Shown here: positions 9,129 to 17,823 of the stretch, piece by piece | How positions within the stretch are numbered: the first letter of the stretch is position 1 | Layout of the letters: the number at the start of each line of letters is the position of its first letter | Source: Campylobacter subantarcticus LMG 24377 | GTDB lineage: Bacteria > Campylobacterota > Campylobacteria > Campylobacterales > Campylobacteraceae | Length of the DNA stretch: 64,000 nucleotides | Reading direction: 5' to 3' | Assembly (NCBI RefSeq): GCF_000816305.1 | Contig: NZ_CP007773.1 | Span: forward strand, 868,001 to 932,000 | Translations under genes and position numbers: made by a program | The notes under the pieces: generated by a model | Told to the model about the DNA's origin: nothing | Seen by the model: only the letters and a program-made list of their open reading frames with translations | Database searches by the model: none

Positions 9129-9206
9129 ATCAAAAACCTTAAAAATAAAATTTTTTAAAAATATAAATATAACAATTTTAATTCTAAGGAAAGCTTAAAG
9201 ATATAC

Positions 9207-9872
9207 TTAAAAAATAAGAGTTTTTAAAAACGCTTCTCTTTCTTTATAATCTGGTATCAAATGATATAAGAAGTCGTAAAATTCTTTTTGATGATGTGGG
9301 TAGATCAAGTGGGTTAACTCATGAACGATGACATATTCTATTGCTTTTATGGGTTTTTGCATTAGTTTTAAATTTAAATTTATATATGCTTTTTGATGAT
9401 TGCATGAACCCCATCTTGAGACCATTTCTTTAATGCAAATTCTTTGCACTTTTCTATCAAAAGCAAATTGCCACTTGTGGATAAAAAATTCAAAAATAAT
9501 CCTCGCACTTTGTCTTATAAAAGTTTGCAAGTGTTTTTGGTCTTTTGCGTATATTTTATCTTTTTGAATTCGTACTTTTTTGTATTTTTCACTCCAAACC
9601 AAATGAAATTTCTTTCCCAAAAAATACACTTCATCTTCGGACAAAACCACTCTTTTTGAGGTTAATTCTTTTTCCTTGGCTCTTATCCAAGCTTCATTTT
9701 TTTCTAAAAAGCGCAAGACATCTCTTTGTTCATAGTATAGCGGTATACTAAGTTTAAAATTTAAGTCTCTATCTACTCGAAGCCTAAGGTATTTTAGCTT
9801 TTTCTTTTCATAAGTAAAACGAAATTCTTTAAATTCCAAAATTCCTTTTATACTAATGCTTTGTTTTGCCAT
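9207..9872 (-). CDS. YgjP/DUF45-type M48-like metallopeptidase
   Basis: 221 residues with the zinc-protease signature VIVHELTHLIYPHHQKEFYDFL (HExxH plus a downstream His) and the preceding WGSCNHQKAYINLN, characteristic of YgjP-like (DUF45) predicted peptidases. No signal peptide or membrane segment, so cytoplasmic. Its start overlaps the end of the MATE gene by 25 bases, suggesting co-expression. The substrate is unknown for the family. Confidence 0.85.
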   Translation of the reverse strand: MAKQSISIKGILEFKEFRFTYEKKKLKYLRLRVDRDLNFKLSIPLYYEQRDVLRFLEKNEAWIRAKEKELTSKRVVLSEDEVYFLGKKFHLVWSEKYKKVRIQKDKIYAKDQKHLQTFIRQSARIIFEFFIHKWQFAFDRKVQRICIKEMVSRWGSCNHQKAYINLNLKLMQKPIKAIEYVIVHELTHLIYPHHQKEFYDFLYHLIPDYKEREAFLKTLIF

Positions 9873-11164
9873 TTTTTACTTTTCCATCTATAAGAGTTTA
9901 CAATACCACGTAAAAACTCATCTGCACAAAATCCTATCCAAATTCCTAGCATTCCAAGTCCTGCATAAAAACAAAGCACATAACCTACCGGCAAAGACAC
10001 CCCAAGCATAAATACCATTCCACTTAAAAACGGAAACCTAGCATCTCCTGTAGCTCTTAGTGAATTTACCATGACTATATTGAAAGTTCTTGAAATTTCT
10101 AAAAAAATCGAAAGAGTAAAAAGTGGTATCATTAATTCTTTTAAGCTTTCTTCAAGTTTCACCACACCCATGGTAAAGTCTTGCAAAACATAATTTAACA
10201 AAGCCACAAAAGCACTTGCAATCACACTAAAATAAAGCGCTATCCAAGTATGCTTATAAGCTACATTTAAATACCTTGCACCTACTAGTTTACCTATGAT
10301 GATTTCATTGGCTACGCTTATAGCTTGTCCTACTAGCATAATGAGTAAAGAAATTTGAAAATAAATCGTTTGGACACTTAAGCTTTCTTTACCCAAACTT
10401 GCCACAAAGGCAAAAGCAATGGTGTATTGGATAAACCATATCAAATGCTCCCCTGCTGCAAACCCACCGATGTTGAGTATCTTTTTTAAAACCATTTTTT
10501 CAAGACTTATCATTTCTTTAAATTTTAAATGAATTTTAAGCTTAAAGCTAAGTATACCCACAAGCATACAAAAAGATATCACACGCCCTGTTATATTGCT
10601 AAGCCCTACTCCAAAAAGCTCTAACTTGGTAAAATGCAACACGTAAAAATTTCCTATGAATATCACAACATTCATTAACAAAGTAGTAAACATAACCCAA
10701 TAAGCCATATTGTATACTCTTACAATAGCAGCTAAAACTATACCCATAGCATCAAAAAACAAGCAAATTCCAAGCATATGCAAGTAAATTTCACTATCTT
10801 TTAAAAGTTCATTTGGAATTTGTAAAAGATGAAGCAAAAACTCTCCATGCCATAAAATCAGACTTCCACACACTAGTCCAATCAGTGCGTTTAAAAATAA
10901 ACTTTGATGAATGGCCTTTCTAACTAGAGTATAGTCTTTAGCTCCTAAAGCTTGAGCGATTATCACACTACAACCTACACTTAAAAAGCTAAAAATAATG
11001 ATAAACAAATCAGCCACCTGATTACCCGCGCCCATAGCTCCAACTAAAAAGTTAGAATACTGCGAAACCATCACAGTATTGATAATCAAAGAAAAATATC
11101 TTAAAAACATTTCAAGTAGTATAGGCATACTAAGATGCTTAAGCGAAAGTTGTTTGCTTGCCAT
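9848..11164 (-). CDS. MATE-family multidrug/Na+ efflux protein
   Basis: 438 residues with about twelve hydrophobic segments in two homologous halves. The N-terminal LKHLSMPILLEMFLRYFSLIINTVMVSQYSN and the mid-protein repeat (GGFAAGEHLIWFIQYTIAFAFV) fit DinF/NorM-type cation antiporters. Corresponds in position to C. jejuni Cj0619. Substrate cannot be told from sequence. The gene overlaps the metallopeptidase gene downstream. Confidence 0.88.
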   Translation of the reverse strand: MASKQLSLKHLSMPILLEMFLRYFSLIINTVMVSQYSNFLVGAMGAGNQVADLFIIIFSFLSVGCSVIIAQALGAKDYTLVRKAIHQSLFLNALIGLVCGSLILWHGEFLLHLLQIPNELLKDSEIYLHMLGICLFFDAMGIVLAAIVRVYNMAYWVMFTTLLMNVVIFIGNFYVLHFTKLELFGVGLSNITGRVISFCMLVGILSFKLKIHLKFKEMISLEKMVLKKILNIGGFAAGEHLIWFIQYTIAFAFVASLGKESLSVQTIYFQISLLIMLVGQAISVANEIIIGKLVGARYLNVAYKHTWIALYFSVIASAFVALLNYVLQDFTMGVVKLEESLKELMIPLFTLSIFLEISRTFNIVMVNSLRATGDARFPFLSGMVFMLGVSLPVGYVLCFYAGLGMLGIWIGFCADEFLRGIVNSYRWKSKKWQNKALV

Positions 11165-11243
11165 GAATACTCTTTATGATAGTAAATTTTGAAAGTATAA
11201 AAAGTAATTTTACTTAAAAATTACTTTTTATAAGCTTTATAAT

Positions 11244-12501
11244 TTATTTTATATTTGTAATGTCTAAAAGTATTTGATAATTTTTCTCTTTGAAAGTATA
11301 TAATAAATCATCACATTGGTATGATATTTCTTTTTTACAAGTTTTATCTTGCAAAGGTTCTTTTAAAATTTGTGATAAATGTTTTTTGATGAGTAACTTC
11401 ATAGGTATTCCCATACCATGATTTAGATTTTTAATAAATTTTCCATCTATTTCTTTTTCATCTTTTATCATATGCAAACTAACATTAAAATTTAGATCTT
11501 TTAATACTTTAGCTAGCTCTTCTTTATCTTGTGGAGGAGCCAAATCAATATCAAATTTAGAATGATAAAAAACATATTTTGGTTTTGGATAAAGACTTTG
11601 AACTTTTAAATGATCTTTTACTAATATATCTCTAATCATTCTTCTAGCGTTGGAAAAATAATTTGGCGAAGAAGAATTGGAGGTCCAAAAGGTTTTATCA
11701 AAACCATATAAAATTAAATTGTGTGCAACACTAGGAGTTAAAAATCCATAATAATTTAGTATAATCAATCTCTTTACCAAAGCCTATAATTCTCCATAAA
11801 TCACCTAATAAGGCATTAGATGAATTATCTATAACAACATCCACATTCCAAGGAGTTATTTTGGCGCATAAATTAGCTAAATATCCTCCCTAGAACCACC
11901 TACTAAAATAGTCTTTATACCCCCCCCCTCTCTCCGTAATTTTAAAAGGAGAATTTTTCTTTATATATAAAATAGCATTGATTATATCCATTGCTTGCAT
12001 GATACCAAAATTTTGATATTCATTTTTAGTAGGTTGAAGGGTTATACTTAATTTTAAATTATAAGAATTATCTAATATCCATTTTGATTTTAAAATAGAA
12101 ATTTGATTATCTGTATATTCTAAGCAACTATTAATTTCTTCAAAAGTATTAATTTGATTAGTATTGAAAGGTAGAGTGATATTTATAGATTTTAAGCTAG
12201 TATCTAAAATAAATTTATCAATATTATCAAAAAAATATTTAGCACCAATTTGAGGACGATTTCCTATACAATGATAATTCACACTTAAAACAGCTACATT
12301 ATAATGCATTGCAAAATATTTCATATTAAAATTAAGCATAGGTTCGCTTATATCAGCTCCAAGACCCTGTATAATACAAACTAAAGCTTCTATTTCTTTA
12401 CTATCATCATAAGTGATTCTATATTCTAACTTACTTTCTCTTTTTATATTTAATTCTACATCATCACAAGAATCTATGAAATAAGTTTCATTTTTAAGCA
12501 T
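11244..12501 (-). pseudogene. DUF2920 (617-family) paralogue, multiply frameshifted
   Basis: The first ~36 residues are nearly identical to the intact paralogues, after which it diverges. Frame is lost just after a G9 tract (11920-11928): the N-terminal frame ends at a TAG 27 bases downstream, while the family sequence KTILVGGSR resumes in another frame. A second shift lies after TCTAG near 11890 (a base is missing before GGAGGATAT, restoring GGYLANLCAKITPWNVD), and a third lies just upstream of 11780 before YYGFLTPSVAHN. With three shifts this is a pseudogene rather than a simple phase-off gene. The C-terminal part (11244-11780) keeps the DGKFIKNLNHGMGIP motif. Confidence 0.85.
11920..11928 (-). 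repeat. G9 tract in DUF2920 pseudogene
   Basis: Nine C on the plus strand (nine G in the coding strand). Unlike in the intact paralogues it lies about eight codons before the predicted nucleophile elbow (VGGSRGG). Removing one G or adding two would bring the next segment into frame, but further shifts follow. Confidence 0.9.
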
Positions 12502-13288
12502 TTAAAAGCCTTTGTTAGTTTTAGATATATTTTATCAAATAATCTCTAAAATAAATTTATCATCTTTATCTTTAAAAGTAAAAACTTTATTTTTACAAGG
12601 ATAAGATATGTTATCTTCTTTCATACTAAATGTCTTATCTTTTAATTTTTCAAGCATAATAGGTAATTCTTTATTAAATAAAGCCTTATCAGGAATTCCA
12701 CAGCCATGAGTTAAATTTTTAATAAATTTACCATCTATATCTTTTTCATCTATTAGATGAAAATCTACTTCATAATCCAAGGCTTTTAAAATTTCTATCA
12801 TTGAAATTTTATAATCAGCTGGAGTTAAGTCATCTTTTGCACTATGATAACTTGTATAGATGATGTTTTTGTTCTTTTGTGCTTGCAAAATCAAGTGATC
12901 TTTGTTCAACAAAGTTCTTATTAGGTAGTTTTCATCAGCAAAATAATAAGGTGAGTTTGGATTTTTGCGTGTCCAATGGGTTTTAATAGTGCTATAAATT
13001 ATTATATTTTCATTACCAACTTTACAATCATAACTTTTTACTTCTTTTCCGATTACATAATTTAAAGGTGGCAAAGCAGCGCCTGAATTATCTATCACTC
13101 CATCTACATACCAAGGAGCTATTTTAGCACACATTAATGCTACTAAGCCACCGTATGACCCCCCCCCATAAATCTTAGGTAAAGATTTAAATTGAGGATA
13201 ATTTTTCATTATATCTTTTAAAGCATTAATATGATCAATGGCAGGCATAATGGCAAAATTTTGATACTCATTATTGGGTGGGATAAAA
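12392..13288. repeat. ~0.9-kb direct repeat, copy 1 (with 18926-19822)
   Basis: By line-by-line comparison this block matches 18926-19822 at a constant offset of 6534 bases with no difference that I saw. It spans the 5' end of one gene, the 33-base spacer and the C-terminal ~60% of the next DUF2920 gene, stopping abruptly after GGGTGGGATAAAA where the variable cassette begins. Confidence 0.88.
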
Positions 13289-13746
13289 CTTCCATAAATA
13301 TGTGCTTTATAATCTTGATTTAAAATTTTATTATTTTTTAAATTAGCAATGGTATGATATAAATAATCATAATGTATATGGGCATTATTAGTATCTAATT
13401 TACTTGATTGAATTTTGAAATTTTCCAAAACTTCTTTCAAAAAAGGTAAATCATCTTCCATAAAAGCAGTGGTTGCACTATACTTTTCCACATCAGATCT
13501 TCTTTGGCAAAAACAATGATAAAAAACATTTACAACTACTACATCAAATTTTTTAGCAATAAATTTTCGGTAACTTTCTAAAAAATGTATATTTGCATTA
13601 GCTCCATAACCACCTATGATAAAAACAATAGCTTTCATTTCTTTACTATCATCATAAGTGATTCTGTATTCTAACTTACTTTCTCTTTTTATATTTAATT
13701 CTACATCATCACAAGAGTCTATAAAATAAGTTTCATTTTTAAGCAT
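12535..13746 (-). CDS. DUF2920 (617-family) predicted alpha/beta hydrolase, copy A
   Basis: 403 residues. Function unproven; relatives lie in Campylobacter flagellin-glycosylation loci. The fold looks like an alpha/beta hydrolase: strand plus GGYGAN (about residues 45-50), nucleophile elbow GGGSYGG with Ser197, candidate acid Asp305/306 in YHSAKDD and candidate His347 in THGCGIP. No signal peptide. Codons 194-196 are a G9 tract in the ON frame. The gene is nearly identical to copy C (19069-20283) except for about residues 88-153. It is transcribed divergently from the acyltransferase gene and followed after 33 bases by the pseudogene copy. Confidence 0.88.
   Translation of the reverse strand: MLKNETYFIDSCDDVELNIKRESKLEYRITYDDSKEMKAIVFIIGGYGANANIHFLESYRKFIAKKFDVVVVNVFYHCFCQRRSDVEKYSATTAFMEDDLPFLKEVLENFKIQSSKLDTNNAHIHYDYLYHTIANLKNNKILNQDYKAHIYGSFIPPNNEYQNFAIMPAIDHINALKDIMKNYPQFKSLPKIYGGGSYGGLVALMCAKIAPWYVDGVIDNSGAALPPLNYVIGKEVKSYDCKVGNENIIIYSTIKTHWTRKNPNSPYYFADENYLIRTLLNKDHLILQAQKNKNIIYTSYHSAKDDLTPADYKISMIEILKALDYEVDFHLIDEKDIDGKFIKNLTHGCGIPDKALFNKELPIMLEKLKDKTFSMKEDNISYPCKNKVFTFKDKDDKFILEII
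13159..13167 (-). repeat. G9 phase-variation tract, DUF2920 copy A
   Basis: Nine consecutive G in the coding strand form codons 194-196 (Gly-Gly-Gly) immediately before the predicted catalytic Ser197. In frame (ON) as sequenced. Confidence 0.95.
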
Positions 13747-13779
13747 GTTTTTCTTTCTTGATATTGTATTTTATATGAT

Positions 13780-13787
13780 ATTATAAC
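13780..13787. promoter_or_regulatory. Overlapping divergent -10 boxes
   Basis: TATAAT reads leftward at 13785-13780 toward the DUF2920 gene, and TATAAC reads rightward at 13782-13787 toward the acyltransferase gene. The two boxes share bases, so transcription in the two directions may be mutually exclusive. No -35 was assigned, as is usual in Campylobacter. Confidence 0.4.
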
Positions 13788-13815
13788 TAATTAAAATGCG
13801 TTCAAAGAAAAAAGT

Positions 13816-14598
13816 ATGAAATATATATTTAAATGCAATGATAAAAGATATTCTGATGTTGACTTAATAGAATCTTTTAAAAAACTTAGTATTGAAAAAG
13901 GTGATATTTTATGCGTACATAGTGAATTGATGAAATTTGGTCAACCATTACTTAATAGAAGTGATTTTTTACAAACTATTTTGGATTGTTTTTTTGAAGT
14001 TATAGGCAAAGAAGGTACTTTAATCATGCCTACTTTTACTTATAGTTTTTGTAAAAATGAAACTTATGATAATTTAAATTCAAAAAGCACTGTTGGCGTT
14101 TTAACAGAATATTTTCGCAAATGGGGGGGGGTAAAACGCACCAATGATCCTATATTTTCTTTTGCCATTAAAGGAGCTAAAGAAGAATTGTTTTTAAAAG
14201 ACACTACAAGTTGTTTTGGAGAAAATTGTGTGTATGATGTTTTAGCTAAAGAAAATGGAAAACTAGTTTTATTTGGTTCTAAAATAGCTGGGTATACTTT
14301 TAGTCATTTCATAGAAGAAAAAGCTTATGTACCGTATAGGTATTTTAAGGACTTTAGTGGTAATATTATCACAGAAAATGGCAAAAAAATCAAAAAAAAG
14401 ATTCAATATTATGTTAGAAAATTAGATCAAAATTCAGATTTAGATGTCGATAAGCAAGTGGCTATTTTAAAAAATAACAACAACTTTAATATATTAGCCT
14501 TTTCCAATGCTCATATCATAAGTATCAATATGAAAAGCTATTTAAAAACAACACTAGAGGCTTTAAAAGACAATCCTTATTGCCTATTGAAGGAGTAA
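13816..14598 (+). CDS. AAC(3)-like acyltransferase, phase-variable
   Basis: 260 residues of the aminoglycoside N3-acetyltransferase-like family: GDILCVHSELMKFGQP, then KEGTLIMPTFTYSF, NDPIFSFAIKGAKEELF and FGSKIAGYTFSHFIEEKAYVPYRYFK. In Campylobacter such proteins sit in flagellin-glycan loci (Cj1296-Cj1298-like) and more likely acylate a sugar amine than an antibiotic. A G9 tract at 14123-14131 spans Trp103-Val106 and is ON. The stop is one base before the AMP-ligase gene, whose product plus the ACP could supply the acyl donor; that coupling is inference. Confidence 0.85.
   Translation: MKYIFKCNDKRYSDVDLIESFKKLSIEKGDILCVHSELMKFGQPLLNRSDFLQTILDCFFEVIGKEGTLIMPTFTYSFCKNETYDNLNSKSTVGVLTEYFRKWGGVKRTNDPIFSFAIKGAKEELFLKDTTSCFGENCVYDVLAKENGKLVLFGSKIAGYTFSHFIEEKAYVPYRYFKDFSGNIITENGKKIKKKIQYYVRKLDQNSDLDVDKQVAILKNNNNFNILAFSNAHIISINMKSYLKTTLEALKDNPYCLLKE
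14123..14131 (+). repeat. G9 phase-variation tract, acyltransferase gene
   Basis: Nine G encode the end of Trp103, Gly104, Gly105 and the first base of Val106. A change of one G would truncate or garble the protein and could have polar effects on the abutting ligase gene. Confidence 0.95.
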
Positions 14599-14599
14599 A

Positions 14600-16096
14600 A
14601 TGACAACCCACATCAATGATTTTTTACAAAAAAGCGTTGCTAAATTTGGAAGCAAAAATGCCTTTGTTGAGTTTAATGGCAAAAGTATAAGCTATAAAGA
14701 CTTTGATAATTTAAGTAAAAAAATTGCAAGTAAAATTCTTTCTAAACTTCCTACAAAAAGCACACAAGAGCCTATATTAATCATACTTCCTAAAGGGATT
14801 GATTGTTTGCTTTCTTTTTTTGGTGTGGCAAAAAGCGGGAATTTTTATACGCTTTTAGATGAAAAAAGCCCCAAAGAGCGTGTAGAAAAAGTCATAGAAG
14901 TTTTAAAACCAAAGCTTTTAATCACTTCTAAAAAATTAAATTTGGATTTTAATCTTGATACTATTTTTACAGAAGATTTTGAAAACTTTGATATAAATGA
15001 AAATGCTTTAGAAAAAGCTCTAAATGCTCATATAGATACAAACTTACTTTATGTATTTTTTACAAGTGGAAGCACAGGAGTACCAAAAGGAGTAAGTATA
15101 AGCCATAAAAGTGTGATTGATTATACTTTTTGGGTGTGTGAGACTTTTAAACTAAGCCATGATGATATACTTGCGAATCAAGCACCGTTTTACTTTGATA
15201 ATAGTATATTAGATATATTTAGCTCTGTTAAAATGGGCGCCACACTTCACATCATTCCTAATCATCTTTTTGCTTTTCCAAATAAAATTTTAGAGTATTT
15301 AGAACAAGAAAAAATTACCATGATTTTTTGGGTGCCTTCCGTGTTAATTTATTTTGCCAATACCAACGCTCTTGATACCTTCAAACTAGAATGTTTAAAT
15401 AAAGTTCTCTTTTGTGGTGAAATCATGCCAAATAAACAACTCAACATTTGGCGTAAACACCTTCCTAGAACTTTATTTGCCAATCTTTATGGGCCTACTG
15501 AAATCACCGATGTATGTTCTTTTTACATAGTTGATAGGCAATTTAGCGATGGTGAACTTTTACCTATAGGTAAAGCTTGCAAAAACATCCAGCTTTTAGT
15601 TTTTGATGAGGATTTAAATTTAATTACTCCAAATCAAACAAGCATCAAAGGAGAGCTTTATATAAGAGGAACTTGTCTTTCTTTGGGGTATTACAATGAT
15701 AAAGAAAAAACAAAGCAAGCTTTTGTGCAAAATCCTTTGCACGATAACTACTTAGACTTGCTTTATAAAACAGGTGATGTAGTAGCTTATAATAAATTTG
15801 GCGAGCTTTTATGCTATGGTAGAATAGATCATCAAATCAAATACATGGGTCATCGCATAGAACTTGGAGAGATAGAAAGTGTAATAAATTCTCACGAGAA
15901 TGTAAGAAATTGCGCTTGTATTTTTAAAGAAGAAATTATTTGTTTTTATGAAAGCAAGGAAGAATTAGACCTTAAAAACTTTTTAAAAGACAAACTTCCT
16001 GCTTACATGATACCTAAGAAATTTATCAAAATAGAACAATTTACTTTAAATGCAAATGGAAAGATCGATAGGAGGGTTTTGAGTGAAATTTGTTAA
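14600..16096 (+). CDS. Amino-acid-activating AMP ligase (stand-alone adenylation domain)
   Basis: 498-residue ANL-superfamily enzyme of the NRPS A-domain/DltA type. Core motifs: YVFFTSGSTGVPKGVSISHK (A3 P-loop), FYFDNSILDIF (A4; Asp of FDNS usually contacts an amino-acid amine), LYGPTEITDVC (A5), LYKTGDVV (A7), GRIDHQIKYMGHRIELGEIE (A8) and NANGKIDRR (A10 lysine). No carrier or condensation domain is attached, so it would load the ACP encoded at 16479. Closest remembered parallel is Cj1307-Cj1308. The start follows AAGGAG inside the previous gene's end, so translation is coupled. Confidence 0.9.
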   Translation: MTTHINDFLQKSVAKFGSKNAFVEFNGKSISYKDFDNLSKKIASKILSKLPTKSTQEPILIILPKGIDCLLSFFGVAKSGNFYTLLDEKSPKERVEKVIEVLKPKLLITSKKLNLDFNLDTIFTEDFENFDINENALEKALNAHIDTNLLYVFFTSGSTGVPKGVSISHKSVIDYTFWVCETFKLSHDDILANQAPFYFDNSILDIFSSVKMGATLHIIPNHLFAFPNKILEYLEQEKITMIFWVPSVLIYFANTNALDTFKLECLNKVLFCGEIMPNKQLNIWRKHLPRTLFANLYGPTEITDVCSFYIVDRQFSDGELLPIGKACKNIQLLVFDEDLNLITPNQTSIKGELYIRGTCLSLGYYNDKEKTKQAFVQNPLHDNYLDLLYKTGDVVAYNKFGELLCYGRIDHQIKYMGHRIELGEIESVINSHENVRNCACIFKEEIICFYESKEELDLKNFLKDKLPAYMIPKKFIKIEQFTLNANGKIDRRVLSEIC

Positions 16097-16369
16097 ATCT
16101 CTATCCTCAAATCACTCATAAAATCAATTTCACACCAATTTCCGTTGATTTCATAGCTTTTGCATTTTTATATTTATCAATAAAATTTTAAAAAACTTGT
16201 CATATACATATTTTTAAAATATTTTTCATCATAAAGTAAAGTCCTATCAAGCTCATCATAAGTTTAAAAATTTGAATAAACCTATGTATCGTCCTTGAAT
16301 TTCATCATAACTTTTAGCACTTTTTCTACTACCAGCTAAGCCCGTAAGCCATATAACACCTGCAACCAT
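16093..16369 (-). pseudogene. Relic of sugar-nucleotidyltransferase / APS-kinase-like genes
   Basis: No intact ORF, but minus-strand pieces are recognisable. From 16369: VIWLTGLAGSRKSAKSYDE resembles an APS-kinase-like P-loop (GLAGSGKS) with the key Gly changed to Arg, running into GRYIGLFKF. Then YDELDRTLLYDEKYFKNMYM follows in another frame. The end is SYEINGNWCEIDFMSDLR, typical of the C-terminus of NTP-transferase sugar nucleotidyltransferases. This looks like a deletion fusion of two genes such as the Cj1415-Cj1416 pair, now decayed by frameshifts. It overlaps the last bases of the AMP-ligase gene on the other strand. Confidence 0.5.
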
Positions 16370-16439
16370 TTAAAACTTTTCTAAGCTAATTAAAAAATAA
16401 TATATTATCAAATTCTTATAAATTTCAATATTAATAAGA

Positions 16440-16445
16440 TATAAT
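16440..16445 (+). promoter_or_regulatory. -10 box of the acyl carrier protein gene
   Basis: TATAAT in the context AAGATATAATAATCAC lies 33 bases before the ATG, with a clear ribosome binding site AAAAAAGGA in between. The ACP therefore probably has its own promoter and is not only read from the AMP-ligase transcript. Confidence 0.5.
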
Positions 16446-16478
16446 AATCACTATTATTTTAAACAAAAAAGGATAAAT

Positions 16479-16703
16479 ATGCAAAATATTAAAAAATTTT
16501 TTATGAATATAGAAAGAACTGATATTGATGAAACAATGCAAAATTTAGTAAGTGAAGATATCATAGATAGTATCGATATCATGGCTTTAATAGCTGAAAT
16601 CGAAAAACACTACGGAAAAAGCCTTAATGCTGAATTTATAAGTCCTGAAAATTTTGAAGATTTTCAAAGTATTAAAAATATGCTAGAAAAAGCTTATAAT
16701 TAA
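16479..16703 (+). CDS. Acyl carrier protein-like protein
   Basis: 74-residue acidic helical protein with the phosphopantetheine site SEDIIDSIDIMALIAEIEKHYG (Ser of DSID) and PENFEDFQSIKNML downstream, as in specialised ACP/peptidyl carrier proteins. It is distinct from fatty-acid AcpP, which carries DSLD. Likely partner of the stand-alone AMP ligase at 14600, giving an aminoacyl-ACP for transfer to a glycan. The C. jejuni counterpart would be Cj1308. Confidence 0.85.
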   Translation: MQNIKKFFMNIERTDIDETMQNLVSEDIIDSIDIMALIAEIEKHYGKSLNAEFISPENFEDFQSIKNMLEKAYN

Positions 16704-16730
16704 TAATACAATGCCAAAAATGGCATTGTA

Positions 16731-17774
16731 TTATTCTTCCTTTAAAGATTGGATGATTTTATTTTTAGATATAATAATTTCTGCTATAAAATCAGCTATT
16801 TTATCCCAATCACTCTCTTTAGTTTGAGTTAAAGTTGGATTTTCTTTATACTCATCCCAATTAATCGGCTCAAATAAGCTTTTTCTGTGTGGAAAATACT
16901 TAGCTCTAACCCACTCAAGTGAAGGAGCATAATAATCAACATAAGCTTTTGCTATTTCTTTTTGTACTCTAAACTTCAATCTATCTTCATTAGCACCTTC
17001 GAAAATTTTTCTAGCTGTGTAAAGTAAAGAATTTATATTTTGTCCATGTAAATCTTTTTTTATAAGTCTTCCTTGAAGCTCCATACCCAAAAGATTAAAA
17101 CTTTCATTCTTATTTTGTTTTAAGGAAAAAGTATCATCCCACTTTAAACCCAAATGATATGCAAAATCTTTAAGCAATGATCCACCAATATATTCTTCTT
17201 TTAGAAGTCTTACTATTAAGTTTTTTTCTCCAAACACTTCAATATGACTCTCACAAATCCATTTATAATCAAAGATATATTTTCTAGGATGTTCATCAGG
17301 TTTAAAATCAGCACTATAAAAACCCATATTGTTTTTAATGTCTTGAGAGCAATGAGAATTTAAATATCCAAGAGTATCTCTAAAATAAATTATTTCATAA
17401 ATTTCATCAAAACCCAAAGCATTTAAAATGCTTTTAAGAATTTCTATATGTCTTTTAGTGGAAAAATCCCAAACTATCCCTTCTGCTGAAAAGATAAATT
17501 TTTTATCTTTATGAATTTTAGCTTCTATTTTAAAATTTTCAACAGCCTTAATTAAACGTTCATCTTCTAAGTCATCTAATGGATTTTGACTTAACTTATC
17601 TTTTTTAACAAGCTCTAAAACTATATCCACTAAAACCCAATGTCTATTTGCCATTCTAAGAGATTTTGGATAAATATATCCTTGCTGCAAAAACTTATCT
17701 TCATTTTGCATTAAAAATCCTTGTCTTTCTTGGTTGCCACTGTTGGTTGTTCCTATACTAATATATGCTGTCAT
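16731..17774 (-). CDS. Hypothetical protein with sulfotransferase-like N-terminus
   Basis: 347 residues, function unproven. The N-terminus YISIGTTNSGNQERQGFLMQ...LQQGYIYPKSL resembles the 5'-phosphosulfate-binding opening of bacterial sulfotransferase-like proteins (hxGTTS-Q-FL-N--L-G--YP), followed later by a basic/aromatic C-terminus. A stretch IYEIIYFRDTLGYLNSHCSQ would match the R-P---S PAPS motif only loosely. The start is placed at the ATG at 17774, preceded by AAAAGGAAA; the upstream ATG at 17789 lacks a site. It lies inside the glycan-modification locus next to a relic with an APS-kinase-like P-loop, which agrees with sulfation, but that is inference. Confidence 0.55.
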   Translation of the reverse strand: MTAYISIGTTNSGNQERQGFLMQNEDKFLQQGYIYPKSLRMANRHWVLVDIVLELVKKDKLSQNPLDDLEDERLIKAVENFKIEAKIHKDKKFIFSAEGIVWDFSTKRHIEILKSILNALGFDEIYEIIYFRDTLGYLNSHCSQDIKNNMGFYSADFKPDEHPRKYIFDYKWICESHIEVFGEKNLIVRLLKEEYIGGSLLKDFAYHLGLKWDDTFSLKQNKNESFNLLGMELQGRLIKKDLHGQNINSLLYTARKIFEGANEDRLKFRVQKEIAKAYVDYYAPSLEWVRAKYFPHRKSLFEPINWDEYKENPTLTQTKESDWDKIADFIAEIIISKNKIIQSLKEE

Positions 17775-17823
17775 TTTTTTCCTTTTCATATTTAAAAATC
17801 AATATCTAGTAATTTTATCAAAA

